Assembly (NCBI GenBank): GCA_036566745.1
Contig: DATCVR010000353.1
Span: 1 to 24,592 of the forward strand
Direction of reading: 5' to 3'
Length of the DNA: 24,592 nucleotides
DNA from: DATCVR01 sp036566745
GTDB lineage: Bacteria; Actinomycetota; Actinomycetes; Jiangellales; Jiangellaceae
The notes below the pieces were generated by a model. That model was not told the DNA's origin and searched no databases. It saw only the letters and a program-made list of their open reading frames with translations. Shown piece by piece: positions 14,989-21,375 of the stretch (position 1 is the stretch's first letter; each line of letters opens with the position of its first letter). A program made the position numbers and the translations under genes.

Positions 14989-15016
14989 AGCCCCGTTGAC
15001 CTGCGCCAACGGGGCT
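14989..15016 (-). terminator. tRNA-Pro terminator at the left junction
   Basis: AGCCCCGTTGAC (14989-15000) pairs with GCCAACGGGGCT (15005-15016), 12 bp with one mismatch, loop CTGC. On the minus strand the hairpin is followed by TTTTT, placing it as the terminator of a minus-strand tRNA whose 3' half begins 5 bp away. The right end carries a counterpart with compensated stem changes. Confidence 0.7.
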
Positions 15017-15020
15017 TCTC

Positions 15021-15147
15021 CTCGGTCGGGCTGACAGGATTTGAACCTGCGACCCCTTGACCCCCAGATTCCCGGATCGGCGAACGTGCAGGTCAGCGGG
15101 CTACGGCCGTCGTTCGTCGGTGCGCATGACGTGCAATGCGTGCGATG
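15021..15147. repeat. left attachment site / 127-bp direct repeat copy 1
   Basis: Identical to 24466-24592. It starts with CTCGGTCGGGCTGACAGG and includes the tRNA-Pro 3' half (15026-15067) plus about 80 bp of element sequence. Bases 15020 and 24465 differ, fixing the left edge. The right edge is unknown because the second copy reaches the window end. Confidence 0.9.
15026..15067 (-). tRNA. tRNA-Pro(GGG) 3'-half remnant (attachment core)
   Basis: Read on the minus strand: anticodon loop CTGGGGG with anticodon GGG, the 3' anticodon-stem strand TCAAG, variable loop, T-arm GCAGG-TTCAAAT-CCTGT, acceptor strand CAGCCCG and discriminator A. CCA is not encoded. The bases before the anticodon loop (GGGAAT) do not match the needed stem strand CTTGA, so the 5' half is missing and this is not a working tRNA. 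Confidence 0.8.
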
Positions 15148-15160
15148 CCGCGCCGGTCGT

Positions 15161-15179
15161 TGGTCCGTTTCTGGTCCGT
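15161..15179 (+). promoter_or_regulatory. candidate integrase arm-binding repeats, left arm
   Basis: TGGTCCGT occurs at 15161-15168 and 15172-15179, 11 bp apart. The surrounding 20-bp sequence is identical to 24366-24385 at the 3' end of the integrase gene. In the excised circle the two pairs would flank the core on both sides in the same orientation, as arm-type sites do. Confidence 0.5.
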
Positions 15180-15246
15180 CGCCGGACCCTGCCCGCTCTG
15201 CCCCTTCCTCCTGATCGCTGCCAAAACCAGGCCCGGCCGGTGCGGG

Positions 15247-15296
15247 TCAAGAGTCGAGCTTGCTCGATCCCGTAGGGACGCCGAAGGCGCTCTTGA
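15247..15296. other. perfect four-way-junction (cloverleaf) sequence
   Basis: TCAAGAG (15247-15253) pairs with CTCTTGA (15290-15296). Between them lie three hairpins with no unpaired base at the junction: TCGAG-CTTG-CTCGA (after the 7-bp stem, 15254-15267), TCCC-GTA-GGGA (15268-15278) and CGCC-GAA-GGCG (15279-15289). GTA and GAA closed by C-G are GNA triloops known to be very stable in single-stranded DNA. CTTGAT at 15292-15297 resembles the CTTG^A nick sites of pC194-type rolling-circle origins. A replication or transfer origin is the likeliest role. Confidence 0.6.
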
Positions 15297-15427
15297 TGCG
15301 TGCCGGTCGGGCCGGATACTTGGGCAGCAGGGGGAAGGGGCTTCGTGCGTGAGTCGCCCGCTCTCCCGGTGTGCATCTTGATCTTGCGTCATTGGTGGTG
15401 CGCTTCTCCCGCCCGGCTCGCCCGGAA

Positions 15428-15484
15428 CGGCCGCCAGGCCGCACGCCCGGCGATGCCGGGCGGTGCGGCGCGCGGAGCGCGTCG
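15428..15484. other. second array of three tandem hairpins
   Basis: Three abutting hairpins: CGGCC-GCCA-GGCCG (15428-15441); CAC + GCCCGGC-GAT-GCCGGGC + GTG with one bulged G (15442-15465); and CGGCGCGC-GGA-GCGCGTCG (15466-15484, one G-T pair). The middle and last again have 3-nt loops. The rest of 15148-15643 holds no supported gene. CTTGATCTTG at 15377-15386 is another rolling-circle-type motif between the two arrays. Confidence 0.5.
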
Positions 15485-15643
15485 CCTTGACGGAGTAAAG
15501 AAAGTTCTCACCACGCGCCGGAGCGAATAGACACCGAGGCATTTACGCGGATTGCCGACGTAAGTACAACATGTCCGCTATCGTCATGGCCGATGACTTG
15601 ACGGTCAAACAGTGGCTGTCGGACCGCTTGAGAGGAGCGCACC

Positions 15644-15823
15644 ATGAGTGACGATGACGCTGCCGCCCGCGCCGAAGCTGCTGCGCGTCGGGCAGAGGAG
15701 GCGGCAAGGGAAGCCGAGAAGGCGAAAGAGAAGCTTGAAAAGGCAGCCCGAGAGAAGGCAGCCGATCACCGGGATGCGGGCCGCGGCGGAAGCGCCGAGT
15801 CACCAGGCAAGCACGAGGATTAA
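15644..15823 (+). CDS. highly charged coiled-coil small protein (59 aa)
   Basis: An ATG at 15644 follows GAGAGGAG by 6 bases and opens a 59-residue frame. Residues 5-43 are a continuous Ala/Glu/Arg/Lys helix (RAEEAAREAEKAKEKLEKAA and flanking residues) with heptad-like spacing, ending in a Gly/Ser/Pro tail GRGGSAESPGKHED. There is no signal or membrane segment. It ends 3 bp before the DUF6338 start, so the two form an operon, and it may be a soluble partner of that membrane protein. No family is recognised. The palindrome TTGACGGTCAA (15597-15607) lies in its upstream region. Confidence 0.7.
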   Translation: MSDDDAAARAEAAARRAEEAAREAEKAKEKLEKAAREKAADHRDAGRGGSAESPGKHED

Positions 15824-15826
15824 GAA

Positions 15827-16489
15827 GTGATCCCGGAGAGCCTCGCGACGCTGTACGCATTCCTCGCGCTGGTGGCGCCCGGCCTCGTCTATCAGCTCGT
15901 GCGCGAGAGAGTCAGGCCCACCATAAGAGAGACCGCCTTCCGAGAGGCAAGTCGCGTCGCTTTGACAAGTCTTATTTTCACAACAGCTTCTATCCTCACC
16001 TTGGCGCTTATCGGTCGCCTTGCGCCGCAACTTGTGGTGGACGTGAACGCATGGGCAACTTCGGAGGACTACGTTGCAGACCACCTCTGGCTGGCAGCCA
16101 GCTCCATATTCGCTGAAGTTACCCTTGCATCAGGTCTCGCCGCCGCAAGTGCGAAGTTCGTCGGCAAACGGGATGGCAAGGCCCGGAGGTCGATCGAGAA
16201 GCATGGCGTTCGGCATCAGCTTTTCAAAGGCGGCGTGCCAGCGGACAGCGCGGCGTGGGTATTAGCTGAACTGATAGATGGTACGCGCGTTTGGGGATTT
16301 GTTCACTACTACACGATTGATGAGGGGCTCGACCAGCGAGATATTTCATTCAGCGGCCCCGGCTTGATAGTGCAAAAGGACCGCGACTCAGAAAAGAAAG
16401 AAGAAGAATATTGGAAACATGTCGTAATTAAGGGTTCTGATATTGTCAGCATGAAGGTGGCGTACGAGAAAATCTCAAATAGCGCCTAG
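15827..16489 (+). CDS. DUF6338 family membrane protein
   Basis: A 220-residue protein. The N-terminal half has three hydrophobic segments (about residues 8-23, 46-65 and 87-108) with the DUF6338-like opening LATLYAFLALVAPGLVYQLV followed by RERVRPTIRETAFREASRVA. The soluble C-terminal half contains DGTRVWGFVHYYTIDEGLDQ and a charged KKEEEYWKHVVI stretch. The start is a GTG 3 bp after the preceding stop. The 3' third is clearly richer in A/T than the rest of the element, a sign of separate origin. It shares the bases CTAG with the convergent flavoprotein stop (overlap 16486-16489). Function is unknown. As the only membrane cargo here it could protect the host or serve exclusion. Confidence 0.8.
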   Translation: MIPESLATLYAFLALVAPGLVYQLVRERVRPTIRETAFREASRVALTSLIFTTASILTLALIGRLAPQLVVDVNAWATSEDYVADHLWLAASSIFAEVTLASGLAAASAKFVGKRDGKARRSIEKHGVRHQLFKGGVPADSAAWVLAELIDGTRVWGFVHYYTIDEGLDQRDISFSGPGLIVQKDRDSEKKEEEYWKHVVIKGSDIVSMKVAYEKISNSA

Positions 16490-17031
16490 TCCGACGTTAG
16501 TATCGTCTGCCGTATCGCTCGCCAAGGCAATTCCCTGTCGGCGGCGCTTCGGGGAGCGTGAAGCGGCCAGACGTCCTCGCCGTAGACGAGATGCGCACCC
16601 ACGCTTCGCAGGGCGGCGAGGTGGCTCTCCCAGCCGGGTTGCGCGGCGTGCGCGGCGTTAATGCGAGGAAAGATCACCACGGGTGGGCGGCGGTTGCCTA
16701 GTGCTTCGCAGACGGTCGTGAGTGCCTGGTTGTCGGCGATGCCAAGCGCCATCTTCGCGACCATGTTGGCGGTCGCCGGAACGACGGCGTAGACGTCCAC
16801 CTGCGGATGCGGGCTGGTCTCGTTCGGTAGCCGTGGCTCGACGCGCACCGGTAGGCCGGTGACGGCCTCGATCTTGTCCAACTCCCCCGATGCGCGCAGC
16901 CATGTGGCTGCCGTGGGCGTGAGCGTGACGGCCACGGTCCAGCCATCGCCTTGCATGGGCTCGATGAGCTGAGTGCGGACTTCTTCGAGCCCTCCGGCCG
17001 CGCAGCCGATCAGCCCGAGTACGCGGCTCAT
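16486..17031 (-). CDS. flavoprotein (PPC-decarboxylase-like fold)
   Basis: A 181-residue flavoprotein-family protein. An opening Rossmann-like strand LGLIGCAAGG is followed by LTPTAATWL, and by VDVYAVVPATANMVAKMALG with GIADNQALTTVCEAL, the FMN-binding signature of the Dfp/EpiD/UbiX fold. I choose the ATG at 17031 because it overlaps the stop of the upstream XRE gene (ATGA), giving translational coupling. Pairs of an XRE-TPR regulator with such a flavoprotein occur on actinomycete chromosomes and elements. The substrate and whether it acts as a decarboxylase are unknown. The His expected of active decarboxylases could not be placed with confidence. Confidence 0.8.
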   Translation of the reverse strand: MSRVLGLIGCAAGGLEEVRTQLIEPMQGDGWTVAVTLTPTAATWLRASGELDKIEAVTGLPVRVEPRLPNETSPHPQVDVYAVVPATANMVAKMALGIADNQALTTVCEALGNRRPPVVIFPRINAAHAAQPGWESHLAALRSVGAHLVYGEDVWPLHAPRSAADRELPWRAIRQTILTSD

Positions 17032-18239
17032 ATCGCCCGGCACCGTTCGGCGAACTGCATTACGTCGGATCGGCGTCCACCCATGGTGACCGGCGCTCGC
17101 TTGTAGATCGTGCGCACGGTCTCGCGCACGGTGACGTTGTGGCGGACGAACTGCGGCGCTTGCCGTTCCGCGTCGAGCAACGTCGCCACGGCCACGTCGT
17201 CCTGTGCGAGGTCGCTGTACGCCCGGGCAACGTTGATGTGATGGCAGACCTGACGCTCTACCGGCAACGGTGCCGGATCGACGTTTGGTCCGTGCTCGGC
17301 GACGTACGTCGAGTCCCCCAGATCGAGTGCCGCCGAAATGCGGTGCAAGGCGACGTTGGTCGGTCCGAAGGCCGTTTGCCAGTGGTTCGCGTCCACGCCG
17401 AGCTGACCGGCCGCAACCTCTGCCCGGTCGAGCAAGCGCGTCGCGGTGGGCCGGTCTTGCCTTCGGGCGGCTGCGATGGCCATGCGTAGATCGAGCATGC
17501 CCAGCAGACTCAACGCCTCGGCGTTGCCGGCATCGGTCTGGTCGGCCAGCCAGGACCGGGCAGTCTCCCCCAGCTCCAGGGCGTCGCCATACCGACCCAC
17601 CGACAACAGGGCGTGCGTTCCGGCACGTGCCGCCGACGCCAGCACAAGCGGGTCATCCGACTGGTCAGCAGCGCCCATCGCCCGCTCGGCGGCGATCCAC
17701 GCGAGATCAGCCTCACCCACCTTGCTGAGCGTCGTCGCTGCCAGGTGATGCACGCGCGCCGACACTCGCCAGCCGTCTCGGACCCGCTCGCCTTCGAGTG
17801 CCTGAGCGGCGGTGATTAGTTGTGGGAGGACCGCGATGGCCCTGCCAAGTCCTCCCGCCTGATAGTCGTCCCAGGCGGCAGCCGCCAGCCGCTCGATCTG
17901 CTGGACATCAGGCGACCGGGTGTCCCGGACGAACAGCACGCGCGAGAGCCGCTGCGGGCTCATGAGCGCATCGCGGATGGCGGGCACGTCGTCGTTGCTC
18001 TGATCGTCCTCGACCAGCACCGGCTGGCCGACCAGGTCACCGAGCGTCACGCGAAGTGCACGGGCAAGCTCCGTCAGGACGTCGAGTCGGCGTATCTCGC
18101 GCTCGCCTCGCTCGATCTTGCTGAGCCAGTCCTCCGAGCGTCCGACCAAGTTGGCTAGGACGGCCTGTGTGAGGCCACGGCGAGCGCGATAGAACGCAAC
18201 ACGCTCGCCGATGCTGAGGTGATCGCCTGCTCCGCGCAT
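17028..18239 (-). CDS. XRE regulator with TPR-like C-terminal domain
   Basis: A 403-residue regulator. Residues 8-70 form an XRE helix-turn-helix (IGERVAFYRARRGLTQAVLA, NLVGRSEDWLSKIERGEREI). The remaining 330 residues are helical repeats of tetratricopeptide type: AAWDDYQAGGLGRAIAVLPQ, GEADLAWIAAERAMGAADQS, SVGRYGDALELGETARSWLA, ARAYSDLAQDDVAVATLLDA. This architecture resembles peptide-sensing or second-messenger-responding regulators, but the ligand is unknown. It is translationally coupled to the flavoprotein gene. A 9-bp inverted repeat 34 bp upstream of its start is the obvious candidate operator. Confidence 0.88.
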   Translation of the reverse strand: MRGAGDHLSIGERVAFYRARRGLTQAVLANLVGRSEDWLSKIERGEREIRRLDVLTELARALRVTLGDLVGQPVLVEDDQSNDDVPAIRDALMSPQRLSRVLFVRDTRSPDVQQIERLAAAAWDDYQAGGLGRAIAVLPQLITAAQALEGERVRDGWRVSARVHHLAATTLSKVGEADLAWIAAERAMGAADQSDDPLVLASAARAGTHALLSVGRYGDALELGETARSWLADQTDAGNAEALSLLGMLDLRMAIAAARRQDRPTATRLLDRAEVAAGQLGVDANHWQTAFGPTNVALHRISAALDLGDSTYVAEHGPNVDPAPLPVERQVCHHINVARAYSDLAQDDVAVATLLDAERQAPQFVRHNVTVRETVRTIYKRAPVTMGGRRSDVMQFAERCRAI

Positions 18240-18272
18240 GCCGTCAACGATAGGTGAGCAGGTCGGATGTGG

Positions 18273-18293
18273 ACCCGGACAGTTTGTCCGGGT
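18273..18293. promoter_or_regulatory. 9-bp inverted repeat upstream of the XRE-TPR gene
   Basis: ACCCGGACA (18273-18281) and TGTCCGGGT (18285-18293) form a perfect inverted repeat with a 3-bp spacer. The left arm with its preceding G gives GACCCGGA, the 8-bp sequence reported as the TraB recognition repeat of plasmid pSVH1, also present once at 21590-21597. An autoregulatory operator is the simpler reading. Confidence 0.5.
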
Positions 18294-18378
18294 GAAGTCC
18301 TTGCACCGGCTGTTCTCTGGTCATGTCGCCACTCCAGGCGTCTAGATCAGAGAGGCAGCGCATGCGATCACCCCAACG

Positions 18379-18732
18379 TCAGCTACGGCCAGTCTCGGCG
18401 GCTCGCGCGTCGAGAGAGTCGACACGCTCGGCGAGTTCTCGCACGGTCTGCTCCAGCCGCTCGATCCGTACCAGCGCATCGGCCGGATCGTCCGGCGTCG
18501 CGTCCGTGACGAAGCTCCCACGGCCTTGCCAGCTGGCGACACGCCCCTCAGCCCTGAGTAGCTGGATCGCGCGCTGCACGGTCATTCCTGCAACGCCGTA
18601 CTTGTCCGACAGCTCGCGCCCAGACGGCAGCTTCTCCCCCGGCCTCAGCTCGCCAGCGTCGATCTCTGCACGAATCTCGTCGGCGATCTGGACATACGGC
18701 GGCCTTGGGTCATCGTCGGCGATCTTGCTCAC
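18379..18732 (-). CDS. short GntR-family repressor (KorSA-like role)
   Basis: A 117-residue GntR protein. The winged helix is complete (YVQIADEIRAEIDAGELRPG, EKLPSGRELSDKYGVAGMTV, LLRAEGRVASWQGRGSFVTD), but the usual effector domain is replaced by a 35-residue coiled coil (LVRIERLEQTVRELAERVDS). The start is the GTG at 18732. It is divergent from the Pra-like gene, and the gap carries direct repeats around a strong promoter. By analogy with KorSA of pSAM2 it would hold the replication/transfer genes silent while the element is integrated. Unlike KorSA (about 260 residues) it lacks a ligand domain, so release must work differently. Confidence 0.85.
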   Translation of the reverse strand: MSKIADDDPRPPYVQIADEIRAEIDAGELRPGEKLPSGRELSDKYGVAGMTVQRAIQLLRAEGRVASWQGRGSFVTDATPDDPADALVRIERLEQTVRELAERVDSLDARAAETGRS

Positions 18733-18748
18733 GAATTCATGCTAGCGC

Positions 18749-18836
18749 GACCTAGATGAGTTCAGCAGAGTTCTTGACTCTACTAAGCCTTACTAGTACA
18801 GTTTAGATATCCAAAGAGACCTAGCAGAGAGCTAGG
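18749..18836 (+). promoter_or_regulatory. element main promoter with GntR operator candidates
   Basis: TTGACT (18774-18779), a 17-bp spacer and TACAGT (18797-18802) make the best sigma-70-type promoter in the window. It is flanked by direct repeats GACCTAGATGAG (18749-18760) and GACCTAGCAGAG (18818-18829), 69 bp apart. The second is part of a perfect inverted repeat CCTAGC-AGAGA-GCTAGG (18820-18836). TACTAGTA (18791-18798) overlaps the -10. Binding of the GntR protein here would shut the promoter. Confidence 0.65.
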
Positions 18837-18880
18837 CGACCAGAGCCCCAGGAGGGGGCACCCGAAGAGAGGAGCCAGAG

Positions 18881-19282
18881 ATGGCTACGTACGCAGTGGA
18901 CAGCAACCGACAGCAGATGGTGGCGACGGGGAATGTCGCTCCGATCATGGCGTGGGTCGAAGGCCCGGATGGGCGACGCGCACCCAGCAAGGACGCGCAG
19001 GAGCATGACGAACTGACAAAGCTCCCGCTGTGGGGCGTCGAGGTCATGTATGACGCCGAGCGGTTCGGCAAGGCGATCACCGTGACGAGCGAGGTCGTGG
19101 TCGGGGCCAAGGATGTGCCCTCGCCGCAGAAGTACACGTCGATCACGTTCCGTGAGCTCACCGTAGATGCCGGCGTGCGGAAGGGCGGCAGCTTCTTCGA
19201 GTCGTGGCGCGCACGTGAGCTGGACCAGTTCACAGCGGTGAAGCCGGAGCACAAGCCGGCGACCGCCAAGGACGCTGCCTGA
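18881..19282 (+). CDS. Pra-like protein (replication/integration/excision activator family)
   Basis: A 133-residue soluble protein. The middle HDELTKLPLWGVEVMYDAER resembles the 'D..TGLPLWGVEVM' region of proteins annotated as plasmid replication, integration and excision activators. It is followed by beta strands and SITFRELTVDAGVRKGGSFF. The ATG at 18881 follows GAGAGGAG. It is the first gene after the GntR-controlled promoter, the position Pra holds in pSAM2, where it switches on replication and excision. Sequence identity to pSAM2 Pra itself cannot be judged here, so the assignment rests on pattern and position. Confidence 0.6.
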   Translation: MATYAVDSNRQQMVATGNVAPIMAWVEGPDGRRAPSKDAQEHDELTKLPLWGVEVMYDAERFGKAITVTSEVVVGAKDVPSPQKYTSITFRELTVDAGVRKGGSFFESWRARELDQFTAVKPEHKPATAKDAA

Positions 19283-19295
19283 CACATCTGAGACC

Positions 19296-19340
19296 GGCGC
19301 GGGGACGGGCCTGGCCTGGAAAACCGTCCGCCCCCGCGCC
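19296..19340 (+). terminator. hairpin between the Pra-like gene and the transfer operon
   Basis: GGCGCGGGG (19296-19304) pairs with CCCCGCGCC (19332-19340), with further partial pairing of ACGG and CCGT inside. It could end or attenuate transcription, so the transfer genes may be expressed at a lower level than the Pra-like gene. AAGGGAGGGG just after it is the ribosome site of the next gene. Confidence 0.5.
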
Positions 19341-19376
19341 TTCCAAACACCACCCCGATGAAGGGAGGGGTTCAGC

Positions 19377-19547
19377 ATGTCCAAGGGTAGTGATCCTCGT
19401 ACTCAGCCGCTCTTCTCGGCTGGCAAGCGCCGTGGTCGAGTCGTGCCCGCCGTGCGGTTCCGCTGCGGCTCGTGCAACGCGATGTCGGTGTCTACTGCTG
19501 GCGCGATCTGCGCGACCTGTCGGCGTGGCTCGAAGGCGGGGCGGTGA
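19377..19547 (+). CDS. small zinc-ribbon protein (56 aa)
   Basis: An ATG at 19377 preceded by GGGAGGGG opens a 56-residue frame. It has a basic N-terminal half (GKRRGRVVP) and a four-cysteine zinc ribbon: C30-x2-C33 and C45-x2-C48. Its stop overlaps the GTG start of the translocase gene (GTGA at 19544-19547), so it is the first member of the overlapping transfer operon. Short zinc-ribbon proteins ahead of the TraB gene are common in AICEs and may bind DNA or the translocase. The function is not known. Confidence 0.75.
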   Translation: MSKGSDPRTQPLFSAGKRRGRVVPAVRFRCGSCNAMSVSTAGAICATCRRGSKAGR

Positions 19548-21061
19548 CCGCGATGCCTCCCGTGACCGGCCCACGTGTACGAACCGAAACCTTCAAGATC
19601 AGCATCGGCGCATGGCTCGCCGGGTGGCTGCTCGGGCTCACCGGTCGGTGCCTCCTGTGGCTCCTGCGCCGACCGTTGATCGTCCTTGCCGCCGTTGGTG
19701 CGCTGCTGCTCGCCGATCTGATCACCGATGCCGGTCCGTGGCTGACAACGGCAGTCCTCGTAGGTGCCGCCGTTCTGGCTGTCGTGTGGCGATGGCTACA
19801 CGAGGTGTCGTTCCGTCGCCTGGTCACATGGCGGCTGCGTGCCTGGTGGCGGCGGAGGTTCGTCTACCGGCGCGAGTGGGCTGACGTGATGGCGGGGCTG
19901 TCGCTGGTGCAGAAGCGCAAGGGCGACGACCCCATGCCGGAGCTGCTTCGCGTTCGGTGCACTCGCACGGTCGATGTTCTGCGGGTGCGGCTACTTCCTG
20001 GTCAGGTCTTGTCGGACTTCGCCGAGAACGCTGACCGGCTCGCGCAGACGTTCCAGGCCCTTGATTGCCGGGTGCGGTCGTTGCCTCGTCGGCGTGGTGG
20101 TGCATCGCGGGTGATCGAGCTGTGGTTCCTGATCGCTGACCCGCTCACTGAGCCGGTGCCGGTGTTCGATCCGCCTGCCAAGCCGAGGTTGACCGCACTG
20201 CCGGTCGCGCTGGGTGAGGACGGCTTGCCGTGGAGTCTGCGCCTGCTGGCCACGCACTGGCTGATCGTCGGGGCCACGGGCGCGGGTAAGGGCTCGGTGT
20301 TGTGGTCGATCATCCGGGGACTCGGGCACGCTGTCGCCTCTCGGCTCGTGGAGCTGTGGGTGATCGACCCCAAGGGCGGCATGGAACTCGCCTTCGGGCG
20401 TCGCCTGTTCACCCGCTTCTGCTACGGCGAAGTCACCGCACCTGCCGAGGGCGACAACAACGGCGAGCGGAATCCACGTCGGCGCTCGTATGAGACCGCG
20501 TTCGCCGAGTTCCTTGAGGACGCGGTGCGGGTGATGCAGGAACGCCAGGCCCGTCTGATGGGCCGCACCCGCGTTCACAAGCCCGCTCCGGGTGACCCTC
20601 TCGTGGTGATCGTCATCGACGAGCTGGCCAGCCTGACCGCCTACGTGACGGACAAGGACGCCAAGCGCCGAATCGATGCGGCGTTGAACCTGCTGCTGTC
20701 TCAGGGCCGGGCCGTGGGCGTGGTGGTCATCGCCGCCTTGCAGGACCCGCGCAAGGAAGCCGTTCCCGCCCGTGGGTTGTTCCCGGCCCGCATCGCGTTG
20801 CGGCTCTCCGAGGCTGCCGAGGTGGACCTCGTGTTGGGTGACAACGCCAGGGCCAAGGGTGCCCGCTGCGACGAGATTCCCCGCGACCTGCCGGGCGTCG
20901 GGTTTGTGCACACCGACGAGCGCGCCGAGCCGCTGCGGGTCCGGTTCTCCTACGTCTCCGATGGCGATATCGCCGACATGTGTGCCGCCTACGCCCCCGG
21001 CACCGTCACCACCTCCGCGACGACGCTGGTCGAGGTCGAACGGATCGGAACTCCGGCATGA
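19544..21061 (+). CDS. FtsK/SpoIIIE-type conjugal DNA translocase (TraB/TraSA-like)
   Basis: A 505-residue motor protein that moves double-stranded plasmid DNA between mycelia. Residues 22-85 hold two or three membrane segments (IGAWLAGWLLGLTG, LIVLAAVGALLLADLI, LTTAVLVGAAVLAVVW). Walker A is GATGAGKGS (243-251) and Walker B LVVIVIDE (353-360). VVVIAALQDPRKEAVPARGL (393-412) and DLPGVGFVH (448-456) are typical of the FtsK motor. I start at the GTG at 19544, which overlaps the preceding stop; an ATG three codons later is also possible. The next gene overlaps by 4 bp. A single protein of this kind is sufficient for conjugation in Streptomyces elements. Confidence 0.92.
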   Translation: MTAMPPVTGPRVRTETFKISIGAWLAGWLLGLTGRCLLWLLRRPLIVLAAVGALLLADLITDAGPWLTTAVLVGAAVLAVVWRWLHEVSFRRLVTWRLRAWWRRRFVYRREWADVMAGLSLVQKRKGDDPMPELLRVRCTRTVDVLRVRLLPGQVLSDFAENADRLAQTFQALDCRVRSLPRRRGGASRVIELWFLIADPLTEPVPVFDPPAKPRLTALPVALGEDGLPWSLRLLATHWLIVGATGAGKGSVLWSIIRGLGHAVASRLVELWVIDPKGGMELAFGRRLFTRFCYGEVTAPAEGDNNGERNPRRRSYETAFAEFLEDAVRVMQERQARLMGRTRVHKPAPGDPLVVIVIDELASLTAYVTDKDAKRRIDAALNLLLSQGRAVGVVVIAALQDPRKEAVPARGLFPARIALRLSEAAEVDLVLGDNARAKGARCDEIPRDLPGVGFVHTDERAEPLRVRFSYVSDGDIADMCAAYAPGTVTTSATTLVEVERIGTPA

Positions 21062-21375
21062 GCACACCGGCATGCGCTCGATGCGGCGATCCGCTGGCCG
21101 CCGAACTCGCAGACACCGGCGTGCACGTCCTGTGCTGCGACCCGAGCTGTGACCGCTGGCCGTGTGACGGCACCCACCGTCCCGGCCAGCGCGTCACGGC
21201 CTCGTTCTCCGACTTCGAGCCCTACCCGCCACGAACCCCAGACACCGGCGGCTGGTGCGCCTGCTGCGGTGACCCGATCGATTCGGCCCGTGGCGTGTGC
21301 TCGCCGAGGTGTCTGGCCCGCCTCGCCCGCAAACACTCCCCCGCCGACTACAAGCCCAGGAAGGACCGGCCGTGA
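21058..21375 (+). CDS. cysteine-rich small protein (105 aa)
   Basis: The ATG at 21058 overlaps the translocase stop (ATGA). The 105 residues contain 11 cysteines in two clusters: C6-x2-C9 with C26, C27, C31 and C36, then C67, C69, C70 with C81 and C85. Two separate zinc-binding modules are likely, each of the CxRCGDPL / CCGDPIDSARGVCSPRC type. The C-terminus is basic (ARKHSPADYKPRKDRP), suiting nucleic-acid contact. It sits between translocase and initiator where spread (Spd) or mobility accessory genes are usual. No specific role can be assigned. Confidence 0.75.
   Translation: MSTPACARCGDPLAAELADTGVHVLCCDPSCDRWPCDGTHRPGQRVTASFSDFEPYPPRTPDTGGWCACCGDPIDSARGVCSPRCLARLARKHSPADYKPRKDRP

Noticed and set aside
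4720..15067. A functional link between the prolyl-tRNA synthetase gene and the tRNA-Pro insertion site
   Set aside because: They are 9 kb apart in opposite contexts, and the synthetase lies outside the element. Co-location looks accidental.
15026..15067. A functional tRNA-Pro gene at either attachment site
   Set aside because: Only the 3' half from the anticodon loop onward is present. The sequence on the 5' side cannot form the anticodon stem, D-arm or acceptor stem.
15057..15542. Several open frames of 70-150 codons on both strands of the leader
   Set aside because: They overlap the attachment repeat and the hairpin arrays, lack ribosome sites and have biased composition. The stretch is better read as non-coding structure.
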